DNA of 64,000 bases from an uncultured Oscillospiraceae bacterium (GCA_944387095.1 CALXDP010000001.1:1-64000), one strand, 5' to 3'. Positions 23,851 through 33,384 are shown, counted from the stretch's first letter. A program made the numbers and translations. Notes: generated from the sequence alone by a model not told the origin.

Positions 23851-24594
23851 ATGAACCGAAAGCCAAGTATTTTCGAGAAAATTGCCGATTTTGTCACAGG
23901 GAAAGGATTCTACTTCATCGTGCTGGCCTGCGTGGCCGCCATCGGTCTGTCCGGGTATTTCCTGGTACGCAGCGTCCAGCGCGGCCTGGGGGGCGAGGTG
24001 GATGACCAGCCTGTGGGCGGCTCCGCCCACATTGTGGTGACCCCCACGCCTGGCATCACCAGTCGGCCTCAGGTCTCCGCCACCCCCGAACCCAGCGCAC
24101 CAGCTACCGCAGAGCCCAGCGCTGAGCCCACCCCTACCGCCACGCCGACCCCCGCGGCGAGCCAAGCTCCCGAGCCTGCCAACCTGGTGTTTACATGGCC
24201 GGTGAGCGGAGCGGTCATTGTCCCCTTCTCCCTGGACGCGCTGTCCTATGACGAGACCATGGGAGACTGGCGCACCCACAACGGGCTGGACATCGCCGCC
24301 GAACTGGACACCAGAGTGCTGGCCACCGCCCAGGGCACGGTGAGCGCCATCTACGACGACCCCCTCATGGGCACCACCGTGGTCATCGAGCACGGCAACG
24401 GCCTGACCAGCCTTTACGCCAGTCTCACCGATACCCCCTCGGTCCAGGTGGGTGATTCGGTCTACACCGGCACGATCATTGGAGCCGTGGGAGACACCGC
24501 CCCGGCGGAGAGTGGACGGGCCTCCCATCTGCACTTTGCCATGTATCAGGACGGTCAGGCTGTCAACCCCGAGGATTATCTCCCAGAAAAATAA
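23851..24594 (+). CDS. M23 metallopeptidase, possible SpoIIQ
   Basis: A 247-aa protein with a single N-terminal helix (FYFIVLACVAAIGLSGYFL), a Pro/Thr/Ala-rich linker and a C-terminal LytM/M23 domain. Zinc ligands are present as HNGLDIAA (HxxxD) and HLHFAMY (HxH), so it could be an active peptidoglycan endopeptidase. This architecture, the length and the forespore-like promoter fit SpoIIQ, which binds SpoIIIAH across the septum during engulfment; clostridial SpoIIQ keeps the zinc site. A vegetative M23 hydrolase is the alternative. GGCGGAGGTG precedes the ATG. spoVT is the convergent neighbour. Confidence 0.8.
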   Translation: MNRKPSIFEKIADFVTGKGFYFIVLACVAAIGLSGYFLVRSVQRGLGGEVDDQPVGGSAHIVVTPTPGITSRPQVSATPEPSAPATAEPSAEPTPTATPTPAASQAPEPANLVFTWPVSGAVIVPFSLDALSYDETMGDWRTHNGLDIAAELDTRVLATAQGTVSAIYDDPLMGTTVVIEHGNGLTSLYASLTDTPSVQVGDSVYTGTIIGAVGDTAPAESGRASHLHFAMYQDGQAVNPEDYLPEK

Positions 24595-24607
24595 CCTATA
24601 GCAATCA

Positions 24608-24633
24608 GGCCCCGGCGCAGATGCGCCGGGGCC
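24608..24633. terminator. Bidirectional hairpin between M23 gene and spoVT
   Basis: GGCCCCGGCGC pairs with GCGCCGGGGCC around AGAT. The T-runs are poor on both sides, but its place between convergent genes suits a terminator. Confidence 0.6.
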
Positions 24634-24647
24634 GCTCAATTCTCCTG

Positions 24648-25184
24648 TCAGCTCTCCATGTGCTTGCCTAAAAAACCGGCCGCCGTCTGGGCCAGTTTGA
24701 TTTCCACCTCGCCCAGCTGTGGTCCCTCCCCCTCGCTGATAAACAGCACGCAGCCCAGTACATCCCCTTCCGACAGGATGGGTACCGCCACCAGCACCCG
24801 GTACTTCTCGCTGCCATCGCACAGGTATACCGGCTGGGCGGAGGCCCGGAAGCTCTGCCGGCCCTCCATGATCTGCTCCACCCGGGAGGACACCCGCTTG
24901 TCCACCACTTCCCGGCGGGGTACCCCGCCGGCAGCAATGCAGTTATCCCGGTCGGTGATCACCGCCGGGGAGCCGGCCACCCGGCTGAGGGTGTCGCACA
25001 GCTGCACCGCAAAGTCGGTCACATCCCCCAGCTGTGAATACTTTTTGAAAATGACGCCGCCCTCCCGGTCGGTATAGATTTCCAATGGATCGCCTTCCCG
25101 GATCCGCATCGTCCGTCGGATCTCCTTGGGAATGACCACCCGGCCCAGGTCGTCGATCCTCCTGACAATTCCCGTTGCTTTCAT
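24648..25184 (-). CDS. spoVT: Stage V sporulation protein T
   Basis: A 178-aa forespore transcription regulator. The N-terminal AbrB-type swapped-hairpin domain is nearly invariant (MKATGIVRRIDDLGRVVIPK). The C-terminal GAF-like domain (about 55-178) senses an unknown signal. SpoVT tunes the sigma-G regulon. AAAGGAAAGG precedes the ATG, and a sigma-G-type promoter lies at 25279-25307. This gene is the best evidence that the organism forms endospores. Confidence 0.97.
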   Translation of the reverse strand: MKATGIVRRIDDLGRVVIPKEIRRTMRIREGDPLEIYTDREGGVIFKKYSQLGDVTDFAVQLCDTLSRVAGSPAVITDRDNCIAAGGVPRREVVDKRVSSRVEQIMEGRQSFRASAQPVYLCDGSEKYRVLVAVPILSEGDVLGCVLFISEGEGPQLGEVEIKLAQTAAGFLGKHMES

Positions 25185-25278
25185 ATTTTCAAACCTTTCC
25201 TTTTTTCTTTCTGCCAGTGTTTCGGCTCCCTCCCGGAGCCTCCCGGCCCGTTCTCTCGGAGATGATTTTTTACACCAA

Positions 25279-25307
25279 TATTATCCGCAATTGCCTGCAA
25301 CTTATTC
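25279..25307 (-). promoter_or_regulatory. Likely sigma-G promoter of spoVT
   Basis: On the minus strand GAATA, 17 bp, GATAATA: a full -35 and six of seven -10 positions of the sigma-G consensus, about 95 bp before spoVT. spoVT is a sigma-G gene in Bacillus. Confidence 0.55.
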
Positions 25308-25420
25308 CGGCCGCTTCTCTGGTGGATTCTTCCACATCATTTATTCTCAAAAAGTTTACTTTATTGGTTTTTTCATTGTTTTTAGGAAATATTTTTGCAT
25401 CAAAATATAGGATTCCTCTC

Positions 25421-25449
25421 TTGATTTCCCGCGGGGGCGATGCTACAAT
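25421..25449 (+). promoter_or_regulatory. Promoter of the SLH surface protein
   Basis: TTGATT, 17 bp, TACAAT, 74 bp before the ATG at 25523. The rest of the 25185-25522 gap is AT-rich with no other gene. Confidence 0.75.
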
Positions 25450-25522
25450 CTGAACCTCGGGAGGGCCGTGAATCCCGCAGCCACGCCCCCCGGAAAACCT
25501 TTCTCAATTTTATAAGGAGTGA

Positions 25523-27547
25523 ATGTTACCAGTGAAGAAGAGACTACTTGCGGCCATTCTCAGCGTCTGCATGGCAGTGGCGGTTTTGCCCGCCGCGGCC
25601 CTCACCGCTCTTGCCGACAGCGTGGAGCCGGCGGGAGACGCGGCGGTCAACCAGACCACCTCCGTGCGGTACCCCACCCTGGCCGAGGCCGTCGGGGCGG
25701 CCCAGGACGGCGAGACCATCCAGCTGCTCCGGAACGAGACCGTGTCCGGTGCAGGCAAGGGTAAGAACGGCGCTGCCATCCTCATCACCAGCGACATCGT
25801 CCTGGACGGCGGCAGCCACACCATCACTGCCGACGGCTTTGAGCTGGACGGCTCGGACAACCCCCAGACCCACATCATCTCTGTGGAGAGCGGCGCGGAG
25901 GTTACCATCAAGGACCTGTCCATTGAGGGTAACACCAGCACCAAGCACGGCATCAACGTGTGGGCTGCCGATCAGGGCAGCGGGGTGCTCCTCACCCTGG
26001 AGAACGTGACCATCCGCAACTGCGGCACCGCCGGCATGGTGATCAACAACAGCCAGGTTACCGCCTCGGGGCTGACCACCTCCGGCAACCTGTGGGGCGC
26101 GGTAAACGTGGACAACAACGGCCAGTTTACCCTTGCCGGCACGGACAATAACATGGACGAGTCCGTCAAGCTCTGGACCGAGAAGAGCGAGGGCGAGGGC
26201 GCTGTCACCATCGACGTGAGCCAGTCCAACCTGAAGCCGGTAAAGGGCGAGGGCAGCACCCTAAAGGGCTATACCTACTACACCGACGACGTGTCTCAGC
26301 TGGGCGAGGGCTATAACGAGACCACCCAGACCGTCTATGAGGATCTGGACGCCGCCCTGAGCGCCGTGTCCGATGGCCACCGCCTGCGGGTGGTGCGCAG
26401 CGCCGCGCTGGACAGCGCCGCCACCGTCCCCGCCGGCGTCACCCTGACCGTGGACCAGGGGGTCACCCTGGCCACCAACGACCAGCTCACCAGTGAGGGT
26501 GAAATCGTCAACCACGGCTCTATCACCGGCCAGGTCACTGCCTCTGAGCCCTCCGATTCCGACCAGTACCGGGTGACCTATCTGGCGGACGACCAGCTGT
26601 GGTACACCACCGTACTCACCCAGTCGGACAATGTGCTGACCTTTGCCCAGCCCGCCGACCCCACCAAGGCCGGCCACACTTTTGCCGGCTGGGACTACGG
26701 CGACAACGTGTCCGTGTCTGACGGCACCGTCACCCTGACGGTGGACACCGCCAAGACCTATACCTTCCGCGCCCAGTGGAACGCCAATCCCGTCTCCCCT
26801 GTCACCTACCCCGTGGCCGTAACCCCCTCTGAAAACGGTCAGGTCACCACCGACTTCTCCAACGCCGCCCAGGGCCAGGACGTGACCATCACTGTCACTC
26901 CCCAGGAGGGCTTTGCGGTGTCCGCTGTTGTGGTTGCCGGCCAGGATGGCAGCACTGTAGCGGTCACAGATCATCAGGACGGCACCTACACCTTTACCAT
27001 GCCTGCCTTTTCCGTCACCGTGACGGTCACCTTCTCTCAGGTGGAGGAGGAGCTGCCCTTCCTGGATGTGAGCGGGGACAACTGGTACTTTGAATCCGTC
27101 CATTACATCTGGAACCGCAGCCTGATGCAGGGCGTGGGCGACAGCCTGTTCGCCCCCAACACCTTTGCCACCCGGGCCATGCTCATGACCGTCCTGGCCC
27201 GTCTGGACGGTGAGGACACCGCTGGCAGCCCCTGGTACGAGAAGGGCCTGGCCTGGGCCGTGGACAATGGCGTTTCCGACGGCAGCAACCCCGGAGGCAA
27301 TATCACCCGGGAGCAGGTGGTCACCATGCTGTACCGTTACGCTGGTGAACCCGCCGTCAGCCAGGACCACCTGTCTGCCTTCCCGGACAGCGACGAGGTG
27401 TCCGGCTGGGCCCGGGAGGCCATGAACTGGGCCGTCTCCATCGGCCTGATCCAGGGCCGTGGCACCAGCCTGGCGCCCACCCAGCAGGCACCCCGGGCAG
27501 AGCTGGCCGCCCTGCTGCACCGCTTCTGTGTGAGTACCGGCAAGTAA
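25523..27547 (+). CDS. Secreted surface protein with beta-helix, InlB-like repeat and SLH domains
   Basis: A 674-aa exported protein. The signal peptide is AAILSVCMAVAVLPAAALTALA. Then comes a parallel beta-helix-like region (about 45-220; ITSDIVLDGGSHTITADGFE). An InlB/Listeria-Bacteroides repeat follows (about 350-415; AGHTFAGWDYGDNVSV), with a related beta-domain up to about 510. The C-terminus has three S-layer homology segments (FLDVSGDNWYFESVHYIW; PWYEKGLAWAVDNGVSDG; REAMNWAVSIGLIQG) that anchor to cell-wall polymers. It is probably an adhesin or structural surface protein; no catalytic motif is seen. TAAGGAG precedes the ATG at close range; GTG at 25532 is an alternative start. Single-gene transcript. 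Confidence 0.88.
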   Translation: MLPVKKRLLAAILSVCMAVAVLPAAALTALADSVEPAGDAAVNQTTSVRYPTLAEAVGAAQDGETIQLLRNETVSGAGKGKNGAAILITSDIVLDGGSHTITADGFELDGSDNPQTHIISVESGAEVTIKDLSIEGNTSTKHGINVWAADQGSGVLLTLENVTIRNCGTAGMVINNSQVTASGLTTSGNLWGAVNVDNNGQFTLAGTDNNMDESVKLWTEKSEGEGAVTIDVSQSNLKPVKGEGSTLKGYTYYTDDVSQLGEGYNETTQTVYEDLDAALSAVSDGHRLRVVRSAALDSAATVPAGVTLTVDQGVTLATNDQLTSEGEIVNHGSITGQVTASEPSDSDQYRVTYLADDQLWYTTVLTQSDNVLTFAQPADPTKAGHTFAGWDYGDNVSVSDGTVTLTVDTAKTYTFRAQWNANPVSPVTYPVAVTPSENGQVTTDFSNAAQGQDVTITVTPQEGFAVSAVVVAGQDGSTVAVTDHQDGTYTFTMPAFSVTVTVTFSQVEEELPFLDVSGDNWYFESVHYIWNRSLMQGVGDSLFAPNTFATRAMLMTVLARLDGEDTAGSPWYEKGLAWAVDNGVSDGSNPGGNITREQVVTMLYRYAGEPAVSQDHLSAFPDSDEVSGWAREAMNWAVSIGLIQGRGTSLAPTQQAPRAELAALLHRFCVSTGK

Positions 27548-27596
27548 ATTCCCCCCCAGAAAGGCAAAGCCCGCTTCCGCTGAGCCTATATGACAA

Positions 27597-27634
27597 GGGG
27601 CTGGGCGCCCGCCGTTTGGCGGGCGCCCAGCCCC
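27597..27634. terminator. Bidirectional terminator between SLH gene and ppk
   Basis: Perfect 17-bp stem GGGGCTGGGCGCCCGCC / GGCGGGCGCCCAGCCCC with a GTTT loop, between convergent genes. Confidence 0.8.
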
Positions 27635-27651
27635 TCATAATTTCCCAAAAT

Positions 27652-29772
27652 TCACTTGCCTCTGCGGCCCAGCAGACGGCGCAGCAGGGACCCGCCCGGC
27701 CCCTTCCGGTGCGCCGTCTGGATCCTGGCCGCCGCCTCTGCGGCGTCCCGCATCAGCACCTCCTGGCAGTTGACCAGTCCTGTGCGGTCGGATACCGGTC
27801 GGTACAACCCGTCGGCCCCCAGGCGGCGGGCCTTGGTATTGTCCATGCGCTGGGCCTCAATGATCCGGTGGATCTCCTCCCGGGCCGCCTTACTGCGGAT
27901 GGGGCAGGCCACCTCCACCCGGCGCTCCATGTTCCGGGTCATGAAGTCGGCGGAGGAGATATACAGCAGCTCCTCCTGCTCCCGCCCAAAGAGATAGATT
28001 CGGGCGTGCTCCAGGTAGCGGCCCACGATGCTGGTGACCTGGATGTGGTCGGTCTCCCGCTCCACGCCGGGCAGCAGGCAGCAGATCCCCCGCACGATCA
28101 TCTCCACCCGCACCCCCGCCTGGGAGGCCTGGCGCAGCTTCAAAATCAGATCCAGGTCGGTGACCGAGTTGAGCTTCAGGAAGATGTAGCCCCGGGGGCC
28201 TTTGGCGATCTCCCGGTCGATGAGGGCCATCAGCCGCTTTTTCAAGCTGAACGGCGCCACCATCAGATGCTGATACTCCCCTTCCAAATTGCCGATGGCC
28301 AGGTTTTTGAAAAACTCGGTGGCGTCCGCCCCAATGCCGGGATCGGCGGTGATATAGGACAGGTCCGTATATTGGGCGGCGGTCTTTTCATTGTAGTTGC
28401 CCGTGCCCACCTGGGTGATGTAGGAGACGCCGCTGCGGTCCTTCCGGGTGATGAGGCACACCTTGGAGTGTACCTTGTAGCCGTCAAAGCCGTACAGGAT
28501 CCGGCAGCCCGCCTCCTCCAGCCGCTGGGACCAGTCGATGTTGTTCTGCTCGTCAAACCGGGCCCGCAGCTCGATCATGACTGTGACGTCTTTGCCGTTT
28601 TCCGCCGCGGCGCACAGATACTCCACCAGTTTGGCCCGCCGGGCCAGGCGGTAGATGGTAATTTTGATGGAGATGACCTCCGGGTCGCTGGCGGCCTCCC
28701 GGATCAGGCGTAGGAAGGGCTCCATGCTCTCATAGGGATAGGACAGCAGCACATCCCGGCGCAGCACCTGCCGCAGCACACTCTCCCCCGGCGCCAGATC
28801 GGCTGCGGCCTGGGGTGCAAAGGGCGGGTAGGTCAGGGACGAGTGCAGCGCGGGGGGCAGCTTGTCCGCCAGGGAGAACACATAGCCCATCTGCATGGGG
28901 GAGGAGGTGGTGTATACCTGTTCCCTGGTCAGTCCCAGGTGCTGGCAGAAGTAGTCCCGAAAGCGGCCGCTCACCTGGCTGCCCAGCTCCAGGCGCACCG
29001 GGGCCAGCTTGGTGCGGGAGCGCAGCAGCTTCTTCATCTGGGCGCGAAAATCCTCGTCCACCTCGAAGGCCTCGTCGTTGGGAGTGATGTCGGCGTTGCG
29101 AGTGACGCAGAACACCGTTTTTTCCACCACTTCATAGTTGCTGAAGATCTTTTCTACCTGGCTTAGCAGGATATCCGGCATCTTCACATAGCGTACATCC
29201 GCCCCGGGCAGGAACAGCACCTCCGGGAGAGAGGCGGGCAGAGGAATCACCCCAAACACCTCGCCCCGCTTGTCCCGCAGCAGCGCCCCCACATGGAGCA
29301 CTTTGTTGACGAAATGGGGAAATGGGTGGTGGCTGTCCACAATCTGGGGGGAGAGGATGGGGTCGATCTCCTGGGCAAAATACTGCTTGACATATTTCTG
29401 CTCCGGCTTCTCCAGCTGGTCCATAGACAGCTCGCACACGCCGTATTCGGATAATTGCCTTTGCAGCCCGGTACACACCGTATCCTTGCGGGCGATGAGG
29501 GGACGCACGGCGGCGTAGATGGCGCCCAGCTGCTGGCGGTAGGTCATGCCCGACTTCTTGTCCACCGCCCCGTGGTCCATAGCATCTAGATCATGGAGGC
29601 TGCCCACTCGGATCATAAAGAACTCGTCCAGGTTACTGGTGAAAATGGATACAAATTTCAGCCGTTCCAGCAGGGGAACGGACTCGTCGGTGGCCTCCTC
29701 CAGCACCCGCTCATTAAACCGCAGCCAGGACAGCTCCCGGTTCTGGGTAAAGCTCAGCTTGTGGTCACTCAT
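27652..29772 (-). CDS. ppk1: Polyphosphate kinase 1
   Basis: A 706-aa PPK1 that reversibly builds polyphosphate from ATP. All domains are present: N (RELSWLRFNERVLEEA), H, and two phospholipase D-like catalytic domains. The autophosphorylated His is in YKVHSKVCLIT and the second His in EHARIYLFG; the ATP-site block is GTGNYNEKTA. The ATG at 29772 is chosen (AAGGAG 9 bp upstream) over an upstream in-frame start with a cysteine-rich leader. It overlaps the ppx stop by 8 bp, so translation is coupled. Confidence 0.97.
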   Translation of the reverse strand: MSDHKLSFTQNRELSWLRFNERVLEEATDESVPLLERLKFVSIFTSNLDEFFMIRVGSLHDLDAMDHGAVDKKSGMTYRQQLGAIYAAVRPLIARKDTVCTGLQRQLSEYGVCELSMDQLEKPEQKYVKQYFAQEIDPILSPQIVDSHHPFPHFVNKVLHVGALLRDKRGEVFGVIPLPASLPEVLFLPGADVRYVKMPDILLSQVEKIFSNYEVVEKTVFCVTRNADITPNDEAFEVDEDFRAQMKKLLRSRTKLAPVRLELGSQVSGRFRDYFCQHLGLTREQVYTTSSPMQMGYVFSLADKLPPALHSSLTYPPFAPQAAADLAPGESVLRQVLRRDVLLSYPYESMEPFLRLIREAASDPEVISIKITIYRLARRAKLVEYLCAAAENGKDVTVMIELRARFDEQNNIDWSQRLEEAGCRILYGFDGYKVHSKVCLITRKDRSGVSYITQVGTGNYNEKTAAQYTDLSYITADPGIGADATEFFKNLAIGNLEGEYQHLMVAPFSLKKRLMALIDREIAKGPRGYIFLKLNSVTDLDLILKLRQASQAGVRVEMIVRGICCLLPGVERETDHIQVTSIVGRYLEHARIYLFGREQEELLYISSADFMTRNMERRVEVACPIRSKAAREEIHRIIEAQRMDNTKARRLGADGLYRPVSDRTGLVNCQEVLMRDAAEAAARIQTAHRKGPGGSLLRRLLGRRGK

Positions 29773-30673
29773 GCTCCGTCTCTCCTTCCAGCATATGCAG
29801 CAGATAGCCTTCCCGCACGCCGTATGGGCTGGCGGAGAAGGAGGCGCAGCCATACCGGGCAGCCACCGCCTCCAGGATGGCCAAGCCCGGCAACAGGGTG
29901 TGCAGCCGGTCGGGCGCGGTCTTGATGATGGCGGAGATCAGGCGCTTTCGGTCCTCCTTCAGCATCCTGCGTATCTTTTTCAGCCGCTTGCAGGGATACC
30001 CAGCATAGCCGGACTGCTCGTCAAACAGCTCGTCGCTCAGCGCGCAGCTGGCCCGGCAGGTGCCACCCACGCCGTACAGAACTGCGGACTCCTCTACGGG
30101 GAAATCCGCGTCCTGAAGCAGGGCGCAGGCATGGTGGGTGATCTCCTTGAGTTCCTGGGTGGTGGGCACCACGTCCCGGACATACCGGGTGTACATATTC
30201 AGCGATCCCATGGGCAGGGAGCAGGCACACTGTGCCTTCCCGTCCCGGAACCGCACCAGCTCGGTGCTGCCGCCCCCAATATCCACCAGCAGGCCGTTCT
30301 GGGTATGCAGCGCCCGCAGGGTGCCGGAGTAGTCCAGCAGCGCCTCCTCCTGGCCGGTGAGCACCCGCACCTCCAGGCCGCAGGCCTTCCGAATGTCCTG
30401 CACCACCTCCTGGGTGTTTACCACGTTGCGCAGGGAGGCCGTGGCGAATACGAAGGTCTTTCGGGGCACCACGCTGTCCAGGATTAGCTGGAACCGCCGC
30501 AGCACCTCGATGGCCTTTTGGATCCCCTTGGGGCTCAGCCGCTGCTCCTTGTCCACATATCCTGCCAGCCCCGCCGCCTGCTTGCTGTTGAGCATCTGCC
30601 GGGGTTCTCCGTCCACCACCCGGTAGAGTACCAAGCGCATGGTGTTGGAACCAATGTCAATGACTGCGTACAT
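29765..30673 (-). CDS. ppx: Exopolyphosphatase (Ppx/GppA family)
   Basis: A 302-aa ASKHA-fold phosphatase: YAVIDIGSNTMRLVLY (phosphate-1 loop), VDIGGGSTELVRF (phosphate-2) and GVGGTCRASCAL. It is shorter than the 500-aa E. coli enzyme, lacking the C-terminal HD region, as in many Firmicutes. It degrades polyphosphate, or pppGpp by family. AAAGGAG 8 bp before the ATG at 30673. It forms a tight operon with ppk1, so synthesis and breakdown of polyphosphate are co-expressed. The leader holds a GGCCCC..GGGGCC hairpin at 30704-30727. Confidence 0.93.
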   Translation of the reverse strand: MYAVIDIGSNTMRLVLYRVVDGEPRQMLNSKQAAGLAGYVDKEQRLSPKGIQKAIEVLRRFQLILDSVVPRKTFVFATASLRNVVNTQEVVQDIRKACGLEVRVLTGQEEALLDYSGTLRALHTQNGLLVDIGGGSTELVRFRDGKAQCACSLPMGSLNMYTRYVRDVVPTTQELKEITHHACALLQDADFPVEESAVLYGVGGTCRASCALSDELFDEQSGYAGYPCKRLKKIRRMLKEDRKRLISAIIKTAPDRLHTLLPGLAILEAVAARYGCASFSASPYGVREGYLLHMLEGETEHE

Positions 30674-30763
30674 GAAAAATCTCCTTTGCACCTTGAGACG
30701 AACTGATGGCCCCTTTTATGAAATAGGGGCCTATGTTTCCCATGGTATCTTAAGGATATGCCG

Positions 30764-30799
30764 AAAAAAACTCCACCATACCTCAGTTATGGTGGAGTA
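30764..30799 (-). terminator. malQ terminator
   Basis: ACTCCACCATA pairs with TATGGTGGAGT, followed on the minus strand by TTTTTTT. Confidence 0.9.
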
Positions 30800-30822
30800 A
30801 AATTTTTGAAAAATTTTTGTTT

Positions 30823-32304
30823 TTAAGGCAGGCGGTCATACAGCTCCATCTCGTGGCGCAGCTTCCTGGCCAGCGTTTCCGGAAAGCTGCCAGGCAGGGC
30901 CCGCCACAACCAGTTAGCGCCCACTGTGGAGGGGACGTTGATCCTGGCCTCGTTGCCCAACCCCAGCAAATCCTGGGCCTGGACCACCGCCAGATCCGCC
31001 ACGCTGGCCCAGATGCTGCGCATCATCCCCCAGTGGTAGCCCTCCCGCTTGGACAGCCGGAGGTACTCCTTGGCCCGCTTCACCGACCCGGCAGGCGCCG
31101 TCTCCATCCACCCCTGAATGGTATCGTTGTCATGGGTGCCGGTGTAAACCACGCAGTGCCGTGGATAACAGTGGGGCAAATATCCGGAGCCGGTGTCCCG
31201 GGGATCAAAGGCGAACTGAAGCACCTTCATGCCGGGAAAGCCGGTGTCCTCCAACAGTTTGCGCACCGACGGGGTGAGAAATCCCAAATCCTCTGCGATG
31301 ATCCTGGGTTTTCCAAGCTGCCCGGCCACCGTCTGAAAGAACTCCAGGCCGGGGCCGGGCCGCCAGTGCCCGTCTCGGGCGGTCTCGTCCCCGTAGGGGA
31401 TGGCGTAGTATTCGTCAAAGCCCCGAAAATGGTCGATGCGCAGCACGTCGTACAGCCGGAACTGGAAGGCCACCCGGTCTGTCCACCAGCGGTAATTCTC
31501 CTCCTTCATCCGGTCCCACCGGAACAGGGGGTTGCCCCACAGCTGCCCGTCCTCGGAAAACCCGTCCGGCGGGCAGCCGGCCACTTCTGTGGGCAAAAGC
31601 TGCTCATCCAGCTGGAACTGTTCGGGGCTGGCCCACACGTCTGCGGAATCAAAGGACACATAGATGGGCAGATCCCCGATGATCTCCACATGGTGCGCCT
31701 GGGCGAAGTCCCGCACCTGTCCCCACTGGTGGAAAAACAGGTACTGTACCCCCTTCCAGAACAGCACGTCCCCCGCCAACTCCTTCCGGGCTTTTTCCAG
31801 GGCGGTGGGTCGGCGCAGCCGCAGCCCCTCCGGCCACTGGCTCCAGGCCGCGCCTCCCTGGCTGTCCTTGAGGGCCATGAACAGTGCATAGTCCTCCAGC
31901 CAATGGGCATGCTCCCGGCAGAAGCGGTCAAACTCCGTCCGGTCCCCCGCCAGCAGGCGCTGGCAGGCCTTTTGCAGCACTGGGTAGCGTGTCTTGTACA
32001 GCAGACCATAGTCCACCCGCTCCGGGTCCGCATCCCAGTTCAGGTCCTGGTATTCTGCCTTTTGCAGCAACCCCTCTTCCTCCAGCAGGTCCAGGTCGAT
32101 GAAGTAGGGGTTGCCCGCCCGGGAGGAGAAGGACTGGTAGGGGGAGTCCCCGTAGCTAGTGGGCCCCAGGGGCAAGGTCTGCCAGTAGGACTGTCCGGCC
32201 GCCTCCAAAAACACAAGGAACTCCCGGGCCGCTCCTCCCATGGTGCCAATCCCATAGGGGGAGGGCAGGGAAAACACAGGCATCAAAATACCCGCTTGCC
32301 GCAT
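30823..32304 (-). CDS. malQ: 4-alpha-glucanotransferase (amylomaltase)
   Basis: A 493-aa GH77 enzyme that transfers maltodextrin segments, releasing glucose. Catalytic blocks: RIDHFRGFDEYYAIP (nucleophile Asp), IIAEDLGFLTPS (acid Glu), TGTHDNDTIQGW (stabilising Asp). The length is normal. GAGAGG precedes the ATG. Last gene of the maltodextrin locus, after the LacI regulator, and terminated at 30764. Cytoplasmic. Confidence 0.97.
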   Translation of the reverse strand: MRQAGILMPVFSLPSPYGIGTMGGAAREFLVFLEAAGQSYWQTLPLGPTSYGDSPYQSFSSRAGNPYFIDLDLLEEEGLLQKAEYQDLNWDADPERVDYGLLYKTRYPVLQKACQRLLAGDRTEFDRFCREHAHWLEDYALFMALKDSQGGAAWSQWPEGLRLRRPTALEKARKELAGDVLFWKGVQYLFFHQWGQVRDFAQAHHVEIIGDLPIYVSFDSADVWASPEQFQLDEQLLPTEVAGCPPDGFSEDGQLWGNPLFRWDRMKEENYRWWTDRVAFQFRLYDVLRIDHFRGFDEYYAIPYGDETARDGHWRPGPGLEFFQTVAGQLGKPRIIAEDLGFLTPSVRKLLEDTGFPGMKVLQFAFDPRDTGSGYLPHCYPRHCVVYTGTHDNDTIQGWMETAPAGSVKRAKEYLRLSKREGYHWGMMRSIWASVADLAVVQAQDLLGLGNEARINVPSTVGANWLWRALPGSFPETLARKLRHEMELYDRLP

Positions 32305-32343
32305 TGCAGCTCACCTCTCTGCGAAGAATCATTCCAACTGCAC

Positions 32344-33360
32344 TCAGCGCCAGTCTCTCCTGGCCGCCACACTCTCGCCCGAAAGCACTTGAAATGGCGT
32401 GGTCTCGTATACCGGCGGCAACTTTCGCTCCAGCCGCTCCAGCAGAATATCCGCCCCCCGCTCCGCCATCCGCCTGGTATCCTGTTGGATGGTGGACAGC
32501 CTGGGCAGGGAGTACGCACCCACTGGGATTCCATCGAATCCCATCACGGAAATGTCCTCCGGCACTCGATACCCCCGGTCCCTCAGGGCCCGGATCGCCC
32601 CAATGGCAATCACATCGCACAGCGCGAAAATGGCAGTCAGGCCCGGGTTGCGGTCCAACAGCCGGTTGGCCGCGGCGTAGGCGTCGCCAAAGGCAAACCG
32701 GCACGGCTCGCACTGCCGCTCTGCGTCAAAGGGCACCCCATGCTTTTCAAAGCTGTTGCGGCATCCCACGATACGCCGGTAGCTGATCTGGGAGCCGGAC
32801 CAGTTCCCGCCCAGCACGCCGATCTCCCGGTGCTGATGGTCAAACAGGTAATCTGTTGCCTTTTCCGCGGCTGCGGTGTCGTCTGTGGACACGCTGGAGA
32901 GATTTGCAAATCCCAGGGACTGAGCCGAGTTGGTCAACAGCACGCAGGGCACGCCGATGGGGGCAAAGTCCCGCTGAAAATGCTCCAGGTCGCCTCCCAA
33001 AAACAGAATCCCCGGAGGCTTATACTCCCGGCACACCTGCAGGGCAAAGGCCACCTCGTTGGCGTCCTCATCCACGTAGTAGACTGCCGCGTCCATACCT
33101 CGGTCCTGCACCCGCAGCTGCACCTTTTCCACCATTTCAGAAAACAGCATGTTCTGCGTACCCTTGACAATCACCGAGATCCGTTGTCCCACCTGCTGTT
33201 TCAGATGTCTGGCATTGCTGTTTGGCCGGAAGTGATATGCCTCCACCACCGACATCACCCGCTGCCGGGTGGCGTCGCTCACGTCTGGGTAGCAATTGAG
33301 TACCCGGGACACTGTGGCCACGCTGCAGCCGGATAGTCTGGCAATATCCCTGATTGTCAT
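32344..33360 (-). CDS. LacI-family regulator of the maltodextrin locus (MalR-like)
   Basis: A 338-aa LacI/GalR repressor. The N-terminal HTH is TIRDIARLSGCSVATVSRVL, the hinge helix NSNARHLKQQ, and a periplasmic-binding-protein-like effector domain follows. It lies between the permease genes and malQ. Two palindromes of LacI type (36650-36663, 36800-36813) bracket the promoter region of the first gene, so it probably represses the locus until a maltodextrin ligand is bound. Effector identity is inference from context. Confidence 0.93.
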   Translation of the reverse strand: MTIRDIARLSGCSVATVSRVLNCYPDVSDATRQRVMSVVEAYHFRPNSNARHLKQQVGQRISVIVKGTQNMLFSEMVEKVQLRVQDRGMDAAVYYVDEDANEVAFALQVCREYKPPGILFLGGDLEHFQRDFAPIGVPCVLLTNSAQSLGFANLSSVSTDDTAAAEKATDYLFDHQHREIGVLGGNWSGSQISYRRIVGCRNSFEKHGVPFDAERQCEPCRFAFGDAYAAANRLLDRNPGLTAIFALCDVIAIGAIRALRDRGYRVPEDISVMGFDGIPVGAYSLPRLSTIQQDTRRMAERGADILLERLERKLPPVYETTPFQVLSGESVAARRDWR

Positions 33361-33384
33361 GGATCCACCTCCCGGTTCCGTCCA

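Noticed and set aside
22237-24822. 861-aa minus-strand frame opposite NfeD, stomatin and the M23 gene
   Set aside because: No recognisable domain; fully explained as antisense of three real genes.
30817-33336. 839-aa plus-strand frame opposite malQ and the LacI gene
   Set aside because: Antisense shadow; malQ and LacI have complete family motifs.
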